A model generated the notes under the pieces. The model was not told the DNA's origin, made no database searches, and saw nothing but the letters and a program-made list of their open reading frames with translations. From Tuctoria greenei (Eukaryota; Streptophyta; Magnoliopsida; Poales; Poaceae): DNA of 64,000 bases. The translations under genes and the position numbers were made by a program. Shown here piece after piece: positions 20,465-32,476 of the stretch (positions are counted from its first letter, which is position 1; each line of letters starts with the position of its first letter). Location of the stretch: positions 104,505,353 to 104,569,352 of the forward strand of contig JAYESD010000006.1 of assembly GCA_036927565.1 (NCBI GenBank), written 5' to 3'.

Positions 20465-23400
20465 TCAATTTAAGCCATGAGGATGCATAACCCCTATTTC
20501 GCTACGAATGTAACAAAAACGAGTGAAATCCAAAGGTTTTGTAAAAATGTCAGCCAATTGTTTTTCGGTATCTACATGGTGAAGCACAATGTTTCCTTTT
20601 TCAACATTATCTCGGAGAAAGTGATACCTAATGTCAATGTGCTTAGTTCTAGAATGTTGCACGGGGTTTTTAGAAATGCAAATGGCACTAGTGTTATCAC
20701 AGAATAGTGGAACACTATCTAGATCAACCCCATAGTCCTTAAGTGTTTGAACAATCCAAAGAATTTGTGAGCAAGCACTAGCAGCAGCTACATATTCAGA
20801 TTCGGCTGTGCATTAAGCAACTGAATTTTGTTTTCTAGAGGACCAAGCAACAATATTATTACCAAGAAAATGACAAGCACCGGAAGTACTTTTCCTATCA
20901 ATCCTACAACCCCCAAAATCAGCATCCGAAAAATCTTTCAAAGTAACGGTTGAGGAAGAAGGAAGAAAATTCCAAATTCTTGTGTTCCATGTAAGTACCT
21001 GACAATCCTTTTGACGGCTTGACGATGTGAAGCACGTGGAGAAGCTTGAAACCGTGCACAAAGACATACGCTGAATTGTATGTCCGATCTTGATGCCGTG
21101 AGGTACAAAAGTGATCCGATCATGCTTCTATATTCTTTTTGATTCACAGGTTCACCATCTTCATCAAGTTCAAGTGTTGTTGCTGTTCCCATTGGTGTCC
21201 GAAGAGGCTTGCTTTTGTCCATGTTGAAACGCCTTAGAAGGTCTTTGGTATACTTCATTTGATGCACAAAGGTACCCTCCTTGGTTTGCTTGATTTGCAG
21301 CCCCAAAAGGTAAGTGAGTTCACCCATCATACTCATTTCAAATTCGGAACTCATCATTGCTGAAAACTTGGACACAAGATCATGAGAAGTGCAACCAAAG
21401 ATAATATCATCCACATACACTTGAACGAATAATGAGTCATTGCCATGTTTAAGCACAAAAAGAGTTTTATCAACCTTGCCCATGGTAAACCCCTTTTCAA
21501 GTAAGAATGCTTTTAACCTATCATACCATGCCCCAGGGGCTTGTTTGAGACCGTATAAGGCTTTGGACAGTTTGTAAACATGATTAGGAAAATCTGGATT
21601 TTCAAAACCCGGTGGTTGTTTGACATAAACCTCCTCATCTATGTAGCCATTAAGAAAAGCACTTTTAACATCCATTTGAAATAGCTTAAAACCTTTAGAT
21701 GCTGCAAAAGCTAACAAAATTCTTATGGCTTCTAATCTAGCGACAGGAGCAAAAGTTTCATCAAAATCTAGACCTTCAACTTGAGTGAAACCTTGAGCAA
21801 CCAACCTAGCCTTATTCCTAACCACAACCCCATCCTCACTTTGTTTATTTTTATATACCCATTTAGTTCCAATTAAAGTGTGACATTGAGGTGGAGGTAC
21901 AAGTTTCCAAACATTATTTCTTTCAAAATTTTCTAACTCTTCTTGCATGGCAATAATCCAAGATTCATTAGTGAGTGCGTGTGATATATCTTTGGGTTCA
22001 AAAGAAGCAACAAAAGCAGAATGAGCATAAGAGTTTGGATCGCAAAACCTGGACCGTGTGACTTGTTTGTGCAAGCTTCCAATCATCTGTTGTGGGGGAT
22101 GATCTTTGTAAAACCGTAGGGGAACAGATGTCTCACAAGCTTCTTCTTCTTCATGTTCATCACAAATCGATGAGCTTGTGGCTTGAGGATGATTTGAATC
22201 AGCATTGATGGTTGTCGGTGCTGGTTGAGAATTAACATCCGGAGCTAAACCAAAGTCTTTAGCTGCTGAATTTTCTGGCAGCAACTCCAATTCTTCCTCA
22301 TCTTCAATGAAAATGCTCTCCCCCTGCGGATATGGATCCGGACCTGCAATGTTTGAGCTAGTACCTGGGCTAGATTCATCAAAAGACACTTCACAAGTAT
22401 CCATAATTTTGTTAGTGTCAAGTAAAAGCACACGGTAGCCTCTAGTATGAGATGGATAACCAAGAAACATGCCATCAACGGATCGAGGTTCAAATTTATC
22501 AAGGTTACCATGTTTCTTAACAAAGCATTTGCAACCAAAGACCCGAAAGTGTGTAACACTAGGCCTATGTCCGAACCGAAGCTCATATGGTGTTTTACCT
22601 AGCTTAGCACGCAAGAAAACACGATTTGAGACATAACAAGCGGTTGCTAACGCATCAGCCTAAAATTTCCTAGGAGTTTGATATTCATCAAGCATAGTCC
22701 TAGCCATCTCAACTAAGGTTCTGTTCTTTATTTCTACAACACCATTTTGTTGAGGTACATATGGGGAAGAAAGTTGATGATCTATTCCATTTTCAGCACA
22801 AAAGTGATCAAAAGATTGATTTTTAAATTCAGTTCCGTTATCACTTCTAATTGCCTTTAAAGATCCTGGGTGATCAATTGATAATCTAAGAAATAAAGTC
22901 CTAAAGTGACTAAAAGCTTCATTCTTAGACGCCATAAAGTAAACCCAAGAGTATCTAGAATAATCATCAACAATAACAAGAACATACCATTTACCTCCGA
23001 AGGATTGAACACGTGAAGGTCCTACGGTGTTAAGATGCAAAAGTTGACATGGTTCAGTTGACATGATCATTGTGAGAGGAGTATGTGAACCTGCAACCAT
23101 CTTAGCATGTCTACAAGAAGGGCACACAATTTCTTTGTCCCCTTTAAGCTTAGGCAGCCCACGTATGCGATCAAGAGCACTAACACACGTTAGGTGATCA
23201 AAGCCTATGTGACCAAGTCTACGATGCCAAAAATATAAGTCCTTTGAATCATTAGCAACTAGACACCTATGCTTAGAGGAAGACATATCAAAATCAGCTT
23301 TAAAAACTCTTCCAAACCGAGACATGTTAAAAATAAGCTCACTATTTGAACCTACAACTTTGCAGCAATTTTTATTGAAAATAATTTCTAGATTTTCATC

Positions 23401-23640
23401 TATCAATTGTGCAACAGAAAGCAAGTTGTATTTCAAATTTTTGACAAGTGCCACATCCTTAAAAGTGTAGTGATCATTTACTCTAACCGAACCCTTAGCA
23501 ATTATAGGAGTTGAAGAATTATCGGCAAAAGTAACATTCTCTACACGTGACACAAAAGAGAGGGAGGAGAACCAATCTTTGTTACCGGTCATGTGGCGTG
23601 AGCAACCTGAATCCATAATCCAAATGTTCTCCTTCCTCAA
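20465..23640 (-). pseudogene. S1 pol: protease, integrase, RT, RNase H
   Basis: Segment 23640-22660 holds the protease (IMDSGCSRHM), the zinc-binding WHRRLGH...C..C and the integrase core: the first catalytic Asp is Asn in LLHLNTVGP, the second is in RSDNGTEF, and Glu is in NGVVEIKN. A stop (TAG in place of Trp) at 22660 separates it from the same frame 22614-20938, which carries the integrase end (GHRPSVTHFRVFGCKCFV), RT with intact VYVDDIIFG and the KSKPLRTPMG region. A frameshift near 20950 and a stop at about 20815 divide the RNase H (SDADFGGCRIDRKSTSGA; ADIFTKPLD), which ends at 20465. RT is whole, but the integrase active site is lost, so self-insertion is unlikely. Confidence 0.88.
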
Positions 23641-23649
23641 ACATGTAAC

Positions 23650-25945
23650 CTACATAGAAGCACAATACGTCGATGACTCAATACTGGGGTTAGTCAAAAG
23701 GCATTTAGGAATCCAGTACTGAGTTACGCGACGTGTAGTAGGAAAAACATGTGAAAGATGAGACAAAACAGCAGGTTTATGAGTCAAAGTTTGAGATTTT
23801 TTATTCTTAACTACTGACCTATAAGGTGTTACTTGTGTAGCACAAAAATTAGTAGCTCCGGAGGCAAAAATAGAAGGTCTGGAGGTAAACTTTGAATGTT
23901 TTTGACTCAAAACAGCAGGTTGTACATTCGGTTCAATGTGTGCAGCAAATTTTGCATGAAAGTTATGAGATCTAGCAACCATTCTTTCCCTTTTCTGTTG
24001 TTTAGCTAGTCTATAACAAAAATCTATGACATGACCATCTCTACCACAGAAGGTACAATGAAATTTAACTTTGTTTTCATGTCTAGATGAGCAAGCAATA
24101 TTTTTATTTGAAACCGAATGAGACAACACTCCTACAGATTTGAAAACCACTCCTTTTTGTTTAGGAACTGTTTAAATCAAACCACTTCCTAATGACTTTA
24201 CAATTTTAGGTGGATGTGCCTTAGCATGAGCATGAGAATCAAAATCTAAACCTGTTTTATCATTGCAAGACTTGGAAGAATTTAGCAGTAAGTTTAGGTT
24301 CTTATTCCCATTACAAAACCGATCTAATGTCCTATGCATGTCATCAAGTTTATTGGACAGATCAAGGCAATTTTCACATGAAGTTTTTCCTTTTAGTTTG
24401 CAATTGGAACAAAATTTAACTTCATGAGAACGTAAAGCATTGTTCAATATAGAAATTTCATTCATAGCATCCTGTAGTTTTTTATCAAGATCATCACAAG
24501 TAGAACAATGCAAATCAATTGTAGAACAGCTAACATCTTTCAAGTTTTTTATCATTAAGTGCAGCAAGCTCTTTGTTCTTTTCAATTTCTAACTCAAGTT
24601 TATCAAGTGTGGAGGTGTGCGCACTTCTTAATGAGGACAATTTGTTCATATATTAAATCACATGAGGAACATGCATCATCACTAGGAATCAAAGTTTTTA
24701 AACGGTTGATTTTAGATTCTAGTGATTCAATTTTAGCAGCACTATCCTAAGCTTTCTGTCCTTTTTCTTAACGATAATAGTGGCACAAGAAATGGCATCA
24801 CACATTTCTTCGCAAGTAGGACATACCTCTTCATTATCGCTGTTGTGTTCTGCCTCCTCCATACTTGATCTTGACTTGCCCGCCATAAAGCACAAGTTTG
24901 CCAAATCATCTTCATGTTCATCACTTCCAATGTCCACGTCACTTGAACTGAGCTCTTGAAGTGCGGTGATGAAACTGTTGATCATCTTGCGTCCTATGGT
25001 ACCTTTCTTCTTCTTGTTGAAATTTCCAGAGGAGGTCCGAACCTTGCTTTGTTTTTCTTCCCGGGTGGTCGGACCTGAAAGGTTAGGGCATTCTGTACGA
25101 AAGTGTCCTGTTTTACCACATTCAAAATAGCGTTGAGGTCCAGAGCTTCCTCTCCTTCTAGTTCTCACATTTTGCAATGCTTTTGAGAATCTAGTAGAGA
25201 TGAGTGTCAACTCCTCTTCTGGAAATTCTTCGATCTGCTCCACGGTTGGTGAGGACAAAAAAGCAAGAGTATTGCAAGATGATGATTGGCCGGAGCTAGA
25301 CATATCACGTCGTGAAACAAATGCAATAGACTTATTGGGGTTCTTACGTGTGATTATGTCAATTTCATGAGTTTTTAACTTGGAATATAGCACATCTAAA
25401 GTAAATGAACTCATGACAGTAGATTCACAAATAGATGTGACTTTCATCTCCTAAATTGACATATCTAATGCACTTAGCAATTGCCTAGCATTTTCAGCAT
25501 CTGAAAAATTAACATTGACACTACTCAAGTTGCTGAGAATCTTATTAAAGCGAGCAAAAAGGTCATCAATAGACTCACCGGGTTGCATCTCGAAGCGCAT
25601 GTACTCTTTCTTGAACATGTCTTGCCTTACCTATTTGATCGTGTTGGATCCTTCGTGGTAGTCACAAAGTGCTTTCCACACATCGTATGCAGATCGGAGG
25701 TGTGCAACACGGTCAAAGTCGCTTTGTGTTAATCCTTGTATGATCAAGTTCCGAGCCTTGTTGTTGTTGTCGACATCTCTCAAATTTGTAGCTGTAACTT
25801 GATCGTTTGATGGCACTTCGTAAGGCTTGTATACTTTCTCCCATATTGCAAAGCCTTGTGCCTGGATGAAAGCCTCCATGCGTGCCTTCCAAACCTGAAA
25901 ATCAATATCAGCGAACACACAAGGTTTGGCAGAGTACTTCTCCAT
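23650..25945 (-). pseudogene. S1 gag
   Basis: It starts at the ATG at 25945 (MEKYSAKPCVF), 48 bases after the primer site. It has the copia gag core (FQVWKARMEAFIQAQGF, ARNLIIQGLTQSDFDRV, AYDVWKALCDYHEG), a first zinc knuckle whose leading Cys is Tyr (YFECGKTGHFRTEC), an acidic and coiled-coil middle, and a second, intact CCHC knuckle (CTFCGRDGHVIDFC, near 24050). Stops at 25631 and about 25449 and frame changes near 24720 and 24172 break it. Sirevirus gags are unusually long, as here. Gag packages the element RNA; this copy is not translatable as one protein. Confidence 0.85.
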
Positions 25946-25992
25946 GATGATTAGTCAAAAACATGCGCAAATCACAAAGATTAGAGCACTAT

Positions 25993-26005
25993 GGCTCTGA
26001 TACCA
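25993..26005 (-). other. S1 primer binding site (initiator tRNA-Met)
   Basis: TGGTATCAGAGCC on the minus strand, two bases after the LTR end. Confidence 0.92.
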
Positions 26006-26007
26006 AT

Positions 26008-27824
26008 TGTAGGATCGAAGAGCACGTGAAAAGCTATCAGAGGGGGGTGAATGGTAGATTTAAAAATCTTATGCAGCGGAAACAATTAAACCCCAACCCA
26101 TTCGGCAGAAAAATGATCTCTTAAAGAAATCGTGTGTGAGACTAATCTAAATGTGTTTCACTGTGAAAAAAGTGATGGATATCGGAGAGAATCAAGTCAC
26201 GAAGACAACACAGAAGGAATCACTCAAATCCGTCGAGAAAAACTCAAGCTATGATCGAAAGATCAAACACAGGTCAAACTGTCCTACCCGAGGAAAAACA
26301 GTTTTGGAACGCTGCAAAGAAACTCGTGTAGATCATAAACTACAAATCCAATGACCGTGAAAGTTTTATATATAATATATAATCAAGTTGTGAAGACAAC
26401 CCAAAAAGAATCATGTCAATTGGATCTGTAAAACTCGAGTTATGGTAAAACCACCAACGAAAGGTAGTGCTGTCCAGAAACTCGACGAGTAAAACTTGTC
26501 TGGAACAAGTCGGACGAACAAGGCACAAAAGTTCCTTCAAACTACGAATTTTATTCAATAGAACACAAGAGGAACAGCCCCAAAGTCATGCACCACGAGC
26601 TCTGGGCTCCCTTGCTTATATAACCAGCCCTTAGGCCAACCAAATATCAACTAGGACTCCAATCCTACTCAGATCACGAATCATAACTTTCCATAACTGC
26701 TCAAGATTCTTCTATACGCAGATAGAAGCAATCTTAAGACTTCCAAATACCTTAGGAACGTATCCCACATTCCTAAACAACTCAAATTCGTGACCCACAC
26801 GAAATCCTATCATAACCAACTCAAATCTTTCCATATTTGAGTCAAACCCGACTCAGCCGCAGCCTGAGTCCATAACCTAGTCGGTTGGACCTTTCCGACC
26901 AACTCTTTACGTCCACATCTCTTCATCACGTCTCGGAACCATGTAGCCACGTCCATACACTCCTTGCACACGTGCAAACTTCTTCCAATGACGTCCACGA
27001 TACCTTCATATGCATTGTTCTTGATTCAATCATGCTGCGCAACCTCCTGATCAGCTCAACCACAATTCCTCCTGAATTTGGTTGTTGGAACCTCATCTCC
27101 TCCCTGAGACTAGTCCAATGGATCCCGTCACCAGCTATGTCTTGAACTCAAGCAACAACTGCACATGAATAAACAACCAATCCATACGAGCCCAAGTCCT
27201 TGACTTGACTCAAGTTAGTTCCGAACACAACACCCTACGTGAGAACCTCACATAAGCATGTTGAAAAGCATAACAAAACGATATCAGCCATATCATCCAA
27301 AACGCACCAAAAACATAGTAAAAGAATACTAAGCAAACTTTCCAACAATGTAAAGCAAGTACGAAACAATGCAAATGAAAAGCAGAAGCACTGCGGTCAA
27401 GTTCCGGACCTTGCCAGAGCAACCCGAACCTTGAGCCGGAGCTAACAAAAGCTAGTAGAACCTAGCACCGGAACTTACCAGAACTAGTATAACCAAGCTC
27501 CCGCTTGAGCTTACAAAACTAGCAGTACCTAGCGCTAGAGCTAACCAGAACTAGTCGAAACTAGTAAACCCAAAAGCCGGAGCTAGAAAAATCAACTCGG
27601 AGCTTAGAAAAGACACATCGGAGCTGACCAAAGCCAGTCGGACCTAGCATCGAACGTAACCGGAGCTACCCAAAACAAGCCGGACCTACCGTCAGACCTT
27701 GTTCTAGCTCAGAGCTAGAGTCGGACCTTGATAAAAAGGTGTTTTGGTGATATTTAAAACTTTTATCATCAAAGCCAAGTGTATTCACTACAAGCCAATG
27801 TATTCAGCACACATAGGTCTTACA
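26008..27824 (-). repeat. S1 5' LTR
   Basis: Matches the 3' LTR over its full length. It includes the GGAGCT/CGGACCTAG array (about 27395-27735) and an in-sense frame of 62 codons (26998-26810, MDVIGRSLHVCKECMDV) that recurs in other family members. Confidence 0.92.
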
Positions 27825-27829
27825 CACAC

Positions 27830-29149
27830 CGTCCGATCCAAAATCTACATCGGTCATGTAATCTGACGTTATCACAGTTATTTGGAATGACTACTTATAG
27901 TGCTCTTTACATTGGAACAAGACATCAAACCGTGATGTCGTCTACAAGCATTCATGGTGGCCAACAAGCACCTGGTATAACTATAAATGTGTTTACTATC
28001 AATATTAAAGAAATTTAGACAACATTAAATCGTTTGCATGGTACGCAGAGAATATTGCAGCACATGATGTTTAGGAACCCCGAGGTTCTTCACTCCCTGG
28101 TACTACGATGCGTGAACCAATAGCAGGTATAGATATACAAATCAGAAATACTCCTTCCGCCCCAGCGTAATTTTACTTTTGGAGCTTAAAAAATGTCCCA
28201 CTCCAACTCTATCCTTTGTAGTAGCTTCCAACTACCCATATCACATAACATTACTACCTGCCTCTCTATCGTGCCATTTGTTTTGGCGGAGCGTGTTAGT
28301 TTTTTACTCCTTTAGCATTGAATTTGGAGCATTTTGAGAGACTAGGTTCTGTCCTTTAGATGTATTGATGATGGGTGTATCATGGTCATTTGCATTCTTT
28401 CCTAGGCTCTACTAATTGTTTTAGCATGCCTTGCAATTCTACTTTCTTAGTACTTAGTCTTTATAGTTAACAGTTCATCAGCCTGTGTGATGGCGTGATT
28501 TTTTTATGCCTCCATGTTGTTCTCTCTCGCCGCCGGCCACTCCGGTCGGCACCGGCGCCCAAGCCCTGCTGCTCATCACTTCAGTGTCCTCCCCGACGCG
28601 TCTCCCTCGCCCATCACCACGTCCCATCCTTCACGTGCCATGATTACCCCGACGCCCGCAAATCCCTGGCCATTACCTGCCCTGCCACCAATCCTCCTCC
28701 AGAGTTTCGGCGAGACCGAACCCTCGCTTTATTGAGCGTCGCAAGCTGGCACTATGTAGTAGCCGCCACTAACAAGTAGACCCGATGTATCATGGGCCCA
28801 CATGTCAGTGGAAGCTAATGCAGGTGCAGTACCGCGGAGGATTTCAATCCCGCAAGCTGCCTGCCTTATATGTCTTGCATTCGCCACCTGCTACCGATGG
28901 CGTTCATTACTTTCCCTGTAACTAATAATTCTCTTTGATACGCGCTCCAGTCAATGTCAGTCAGACCAAACCGGCGAACCCTATCTTTGTCTACTCTAGC
29001 GTTGCCAGCTTCACGCCCCCTCACAGTCTTGCCTGCTTCGCTCGTGGATTGAAAATCCTATGCAGTACTACGAGTGCGTACCGCCACTGACATGTGTACC
29101 TGATGGCTCATTTTAGGGTATCAACAAAAACAAAGAAGTCAATAATGTA
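27830..29149. other. Intergenic; diverged Stowaway end at 28151
   Basis: TA then CTCCTTCCGCCCC at 28149-28163 looks like one end of an old Stowaway element, but a matching right end was not found. The GC-rich stretch 28495-28780 has open frames on the plus strand without recognisable domains. Nothing else can be supported. Confidence 0.45.
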
Positions 29150-29268
29150 ACCCTCCCCCCCCCCCCCCCCCCCATCAAAATAGTTGTCGTTCGGACAGTC
29201 CTAACTAGTAGTTCATTTTTAATTCATTTGTTGGTCTAATACGACAATTAATATAAACCAGGAGGGAG
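29150..29268. mobile_element. Stowaway MITE with poly-C expanded end
   Basis: The right end GGAGGGAG is followed by TA (29269-29270). The left end starts after TA as ACCCTCC and then runs into 19 C residues (29155-29173) where the usual terminal sequence should be. The core with TTGTCGTTCGGACAG and AATACGACAATTAA is typical. Confidence 0.7.
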
Positions 29269-29289
29269 TACTATAGAACAAAATGGTGC

Positions 29290-29310
29290 TGGGACGACGC
29301 GGTCGTCCCA
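29290..29310. repeat. Short perfect hairpin
   Basis: TGGGACGAC and GTCGTCCCA pair perfectly around a three-base loop, just downstream of the MITE. Purpose unknown. Confidence 0.6.
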
Positions 29311-29795
29311 CGCTCGTATTTTCCGCACTCATCCTGAAGATGGTATGAACATCAGACTTTTCTTCTTTTCGCAGTATTTGTACATGATACTAAACTTGTT
29401 CAGGCTATAATTTGCTTTAATCGTTTACTATTTGAATCAATGTAACAGAAGGAAGGAATCTAGGAAGAAGTGTGGCTAAAGGACTTAAGGTTGCCAGAAT
29501 ACGTTATGCATCCCAAGTTAGTAGAACAGAGCATGTGAAGCTATGAATTCAGTTCTCCGCTAGGTTGGATGCTGCGGTTGGTATTAATCAGTGGCACTTT
29601 GTCATTGATGTGGTTATGTTTACAAAAATACATGCATCCCTCAGCGGTGCAAGGAAGTGGGCAGAGGTTGGCCATAGTAACTAGGGAGATATAGTACGAG
29701 ACATTCTGGTTAGTGTTTTCACACCCCCACACATGTATTTTTTTCTGGCAATCTCCATCCTTTACGTTTACAGCAACTTGTTATACAATGTATAG

Positions 29796-31004
29796 GATTC
29801 CTGGGACATGGAGGACACACCAGAGAGTGCAAGAAAATTTTTGAAAATTGCTTGTGAGCGCTACAAGGGGTGGCACTCGACTTTGCATGCCACCTATAAG
29901 AGTTATTCTACCAATGAAGAACGTATACGAAACCAGCCTGCTGATGTAATGACGCCCGAGTGGTTGCACCTAATAGAATATTTTGGGTCTGAGCGATTCA
30001 AGGTAAGCTAACTTTTTAATAGCTTCGCATCATACAAAAAATATTTCATTTACTTCCATTCGTGGAATTAATTCTTAAAATTATTGCAGTCAATAAGCAG
30101 GACAAATTCTAAAAAACGAAGAAGACAAAAGGCGAGTCACTTGCTTGACTCCAAATCCTATGCCCAACTTAGTTACGAGAAGGTATGAAAAATAAATCAT
30201 ACTTTTACTTTGTGCTGCAAACAATATGTATATCGACATGTTGAAGTTTACTTGTATTTTATGTAGCGGGACCCAGAGACCGGAGAAGAACCCGATGACA
30301 TACAATTGTGGGAGGCAAGCCATTTGTTGGAAAACGGTAACTGGGCAAACAAGCTGGAAGAAGCTGTACATGTGAGTAACACTTCAAACAATCCCCAATT
30401 AAATAAATATTTGCAAATTACCTATGACATTTCTTTTCGTATATAGATCCAGGCACGTGGCCAAGTGGACGACATGGAAGTTGAGCAGGGAGGCCCAATT
30501 CCAAATGAGGATAGAAACCCCATCTTCCTGCGTTGTTATAGATCCTCAATCGGTTGTGCAGGATCAAAGGTTCGGGGGCGTGGTTATATGGCTAACCCAA
30601 CTGGTCCCGAACGGGAACGTATGCGTATCCAGATGTTTGAACACCTCAACGACCAAGTTTGAAACTTAGAAGATAGAAATGCAGGCCTCAATCAAATAGT
30701 GCAGGAGTTGGAAGGAAGAAATGATAGCTTAAATACCTAGATGGACCGCATAAACCAGAAGAATGAAGATTTAAACGTTCAAGTCCAGAACTTACAAGGC
30801 GAGATAGCAGCTGATCGTGAACAGAAAGCTAAGGAAATGCAGAACATGCGCGCCTCACTAGCTGAAATGCACAAAATGGAGATGGAGACCACTCCACAGA
30901 AGGTCCACCAAAGGAACCGCCAAAAGCCACCTGCTCCAACAATTAGTCCCGGTCAGCTTAGGAAAACTCTTAGCATGCAACCACGTCGCTTTAGTAATCC
31001 TTGA
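29796..31004 (+). pseudogene. CACTA TNPA-like ORF (Transposase_24 / Ptta-En-Spm type)
   Basis: Four exons can be read with GT-AG introns: 29796-30002, 30090-30182, 30267-30371 and 30447-31004. They encode an alpha-helical plant transposase-like domain (ARKFLKIACERYKGWHSTLH, then SYAQLSYEKRDPETGEEPDD and LWEASHLLENGNW) followed by a Gly/Arg segment and a long coiled coil (NQKNEDLNVQVQNLQGEIA). The last exon has in-frame stops at 30660 (TGA) and 30738 (TAG). In CACTA elements this protein binds the subterminal repeats. No TNPD/TNP2 catalytic transposase is in the window, so the 5' half is missing. A decayed 5' exon may extend into 29450-29710. Confidence 0.75.
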
Positions 31005-31139
31005 GTGTTGTTATGCGTGTTGTAATATCAACTGGTGGATGTTTATTGTTAAACTCGTGACTCTAGTGCCACTAATTTTCAAACCTGATGCATTCGGGTT
31101 CTACTGCCGCTAATTATAAAACGTGGCATTACGGATTTC

Positions 31140-32460
31140 TTGCCACGAATGATAAATTATTGCAATAGGAAGCTATTTCCAATACGGATGATAAAACGTG
31201 GCAATAGAATGACAAAACGTTGCAGTATAAATATTTGGCAATGACTCAAAAAACGTTGCATTAAAACACTATTGCCACAGATAAGAAATCGTTGCAATAC
31301 AAAACTATTCGCCACAGATTAGAAATTGTTGCGGTACCGTACTAGTTCCCACGGATCTGAAATCGTTGCAATACGGTACTATTCGCCACGTTTGTGGACT
31401 CGTGGCAATACACAACTATTCGCCACAGATACGAAATCATTGCAGTACCAGACTAGATCCCACGGATCTGAAATCATTGCAATACAGTACTATTCACCAT
31501 GTTTGCTGACTCGTTGCAATAACCTACTATTTGCCACGGACGTTAAACCGTCGCAGTATCATACTATTTGCCACGGCTGTGACATCGTTGCAGTACCATA
31601 CTATTCGCCACCTTTGTTGACTCGTTGCAATAACCTACTATTTACCACGGACGTTAAACCGTCGCAGTACCATACTATTTGCCACGGCTGTGACATCGTT
31701 GCAGTACTATACTATTTGCCATGAATATAAAATCGTTGCAATATCGTGATATTCGTTGCAATATGGTAAATCGTCGCTACACCATAACTCGTTGCAATAT
31801 GTTACTATTTGCCACAGCTGTGAAAATCGTTGCCATACCGAGTATTTGCCACGAATGTGAAAATCGTTGCAATCACATACTATTACCACGAACGCGAAAT
31901 CGTTGCAATACAATGCTATTCGTTGCAATACGTTAAATCGTCGCAGTACGCTAAACCGTTGCAATAACATACTATTTGCCACGAATGTGAAATCGTTACA
32001 ATACCGTACTATTGCCATGCCTGTGAAATCGTTGCAACCACATACAATTACCATGAATGTGAAATCGTTGCAATACCATGCTATTTGTTGCAATACGTTA
32101 AATCGTCGCAATACGCTAAATCGTTATAACAACATACTATTTGCCACGAATATAAAATCGTTGCAATACCGTACTATTTGCCACAATCGTGAACCCGTTG
32201 CAATATCGTACAATTCATTGCGATACGTTAAATTGTCGCAATACATGAAAACGTTGCAATAGTGTCCTATTTGCCACCGTTGTAAAATTGTTGCAATACC
32301 CTACTATTCACCACGGATGCCAAAGTGTTGCAATAACCTATCGCCACTGGAATTATTATGACGATTCGTAAAAACAATTGCCACGCTCTTTTTCGTTGCA
32401 ACAACGACCTATTGCGACGAAAAACAACCTATTGCGATGAAATTTTTCGTTGCGATAAAC
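31140..32460. repeat. CACTA 3' subterminal repeat array
   Basis: About 30 variants of a module of roughly 40-45 bases, built from GAAATCGTTGCAATAC, a short CTACTATT spacer and TGCCACGAATGT. The core TCGTTGCAAT and its relatives (CGTTGCAGTA, GTCGCAGTAC) repeat throughout. Position between a TNPA-like gene and a CACTA-type terminus matches the binding-site arrays of this superfamily. Open frames across it are repeat artefacts. Confidence 0.8.
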
Positions 32461-32476
32461 CGGAATCCTTGCAGTG

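Larger units (their letters stand above)
17651..27824 (-). mobile_element. S1: complete Sirevirus-type Ty1/copia element, minus strand
   Basis: LTRs at 17651-19466 and 26008-27824 are almost equal in length (1816 and 1817). The element is flanked by a perfect five-base duplication CACAC (17646-17650 and 27825-27829). On the minus strand the order is LTR, tRNA-Met primer site, gag with a CCHC knuckle, protease, integrase, RT, RNase H, a roughly 1 kb non-coding stretch with several polypurine tracts, LTR. Integrase before RT defines Ty1/copia; large gag, long LTRs and multiple polypurine tracts fit the Sirevirus (SIRE/Maximus) group. Over the first 200 bases the two LTRs differ about once per 20 bases, so the insertion is not recent. 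The reading frame has a few stops. Confidence 0.92.
29450..32476 (+). mobile_element. CACTA (En/Spm) transposon, 3' half
   Basis: It contains the TNPA-like relic, the subterminal array and a right terminus: CCTTGCAGTG at 32467-32476 is the complement of CACTGCAAGG, close to the usual CACTACAAGA. The next three bases TCT could be the target duplication but merge into a CT tract. No left terminus was found; the start given is only where homology-like sequence begins. Confidence 0.65.

Noticed and set aside
28495..28779. 94-codon GC-rich open frame
   Set aside because: Two overlapping plus frames are open, there is no recognisable motif, and no promoter or paralogue support.
31326..32262. Several open frames of about 130 codons around 31326-32262
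   Set aside because: They follow the CACTA subterminal repeat modules and have no domain.
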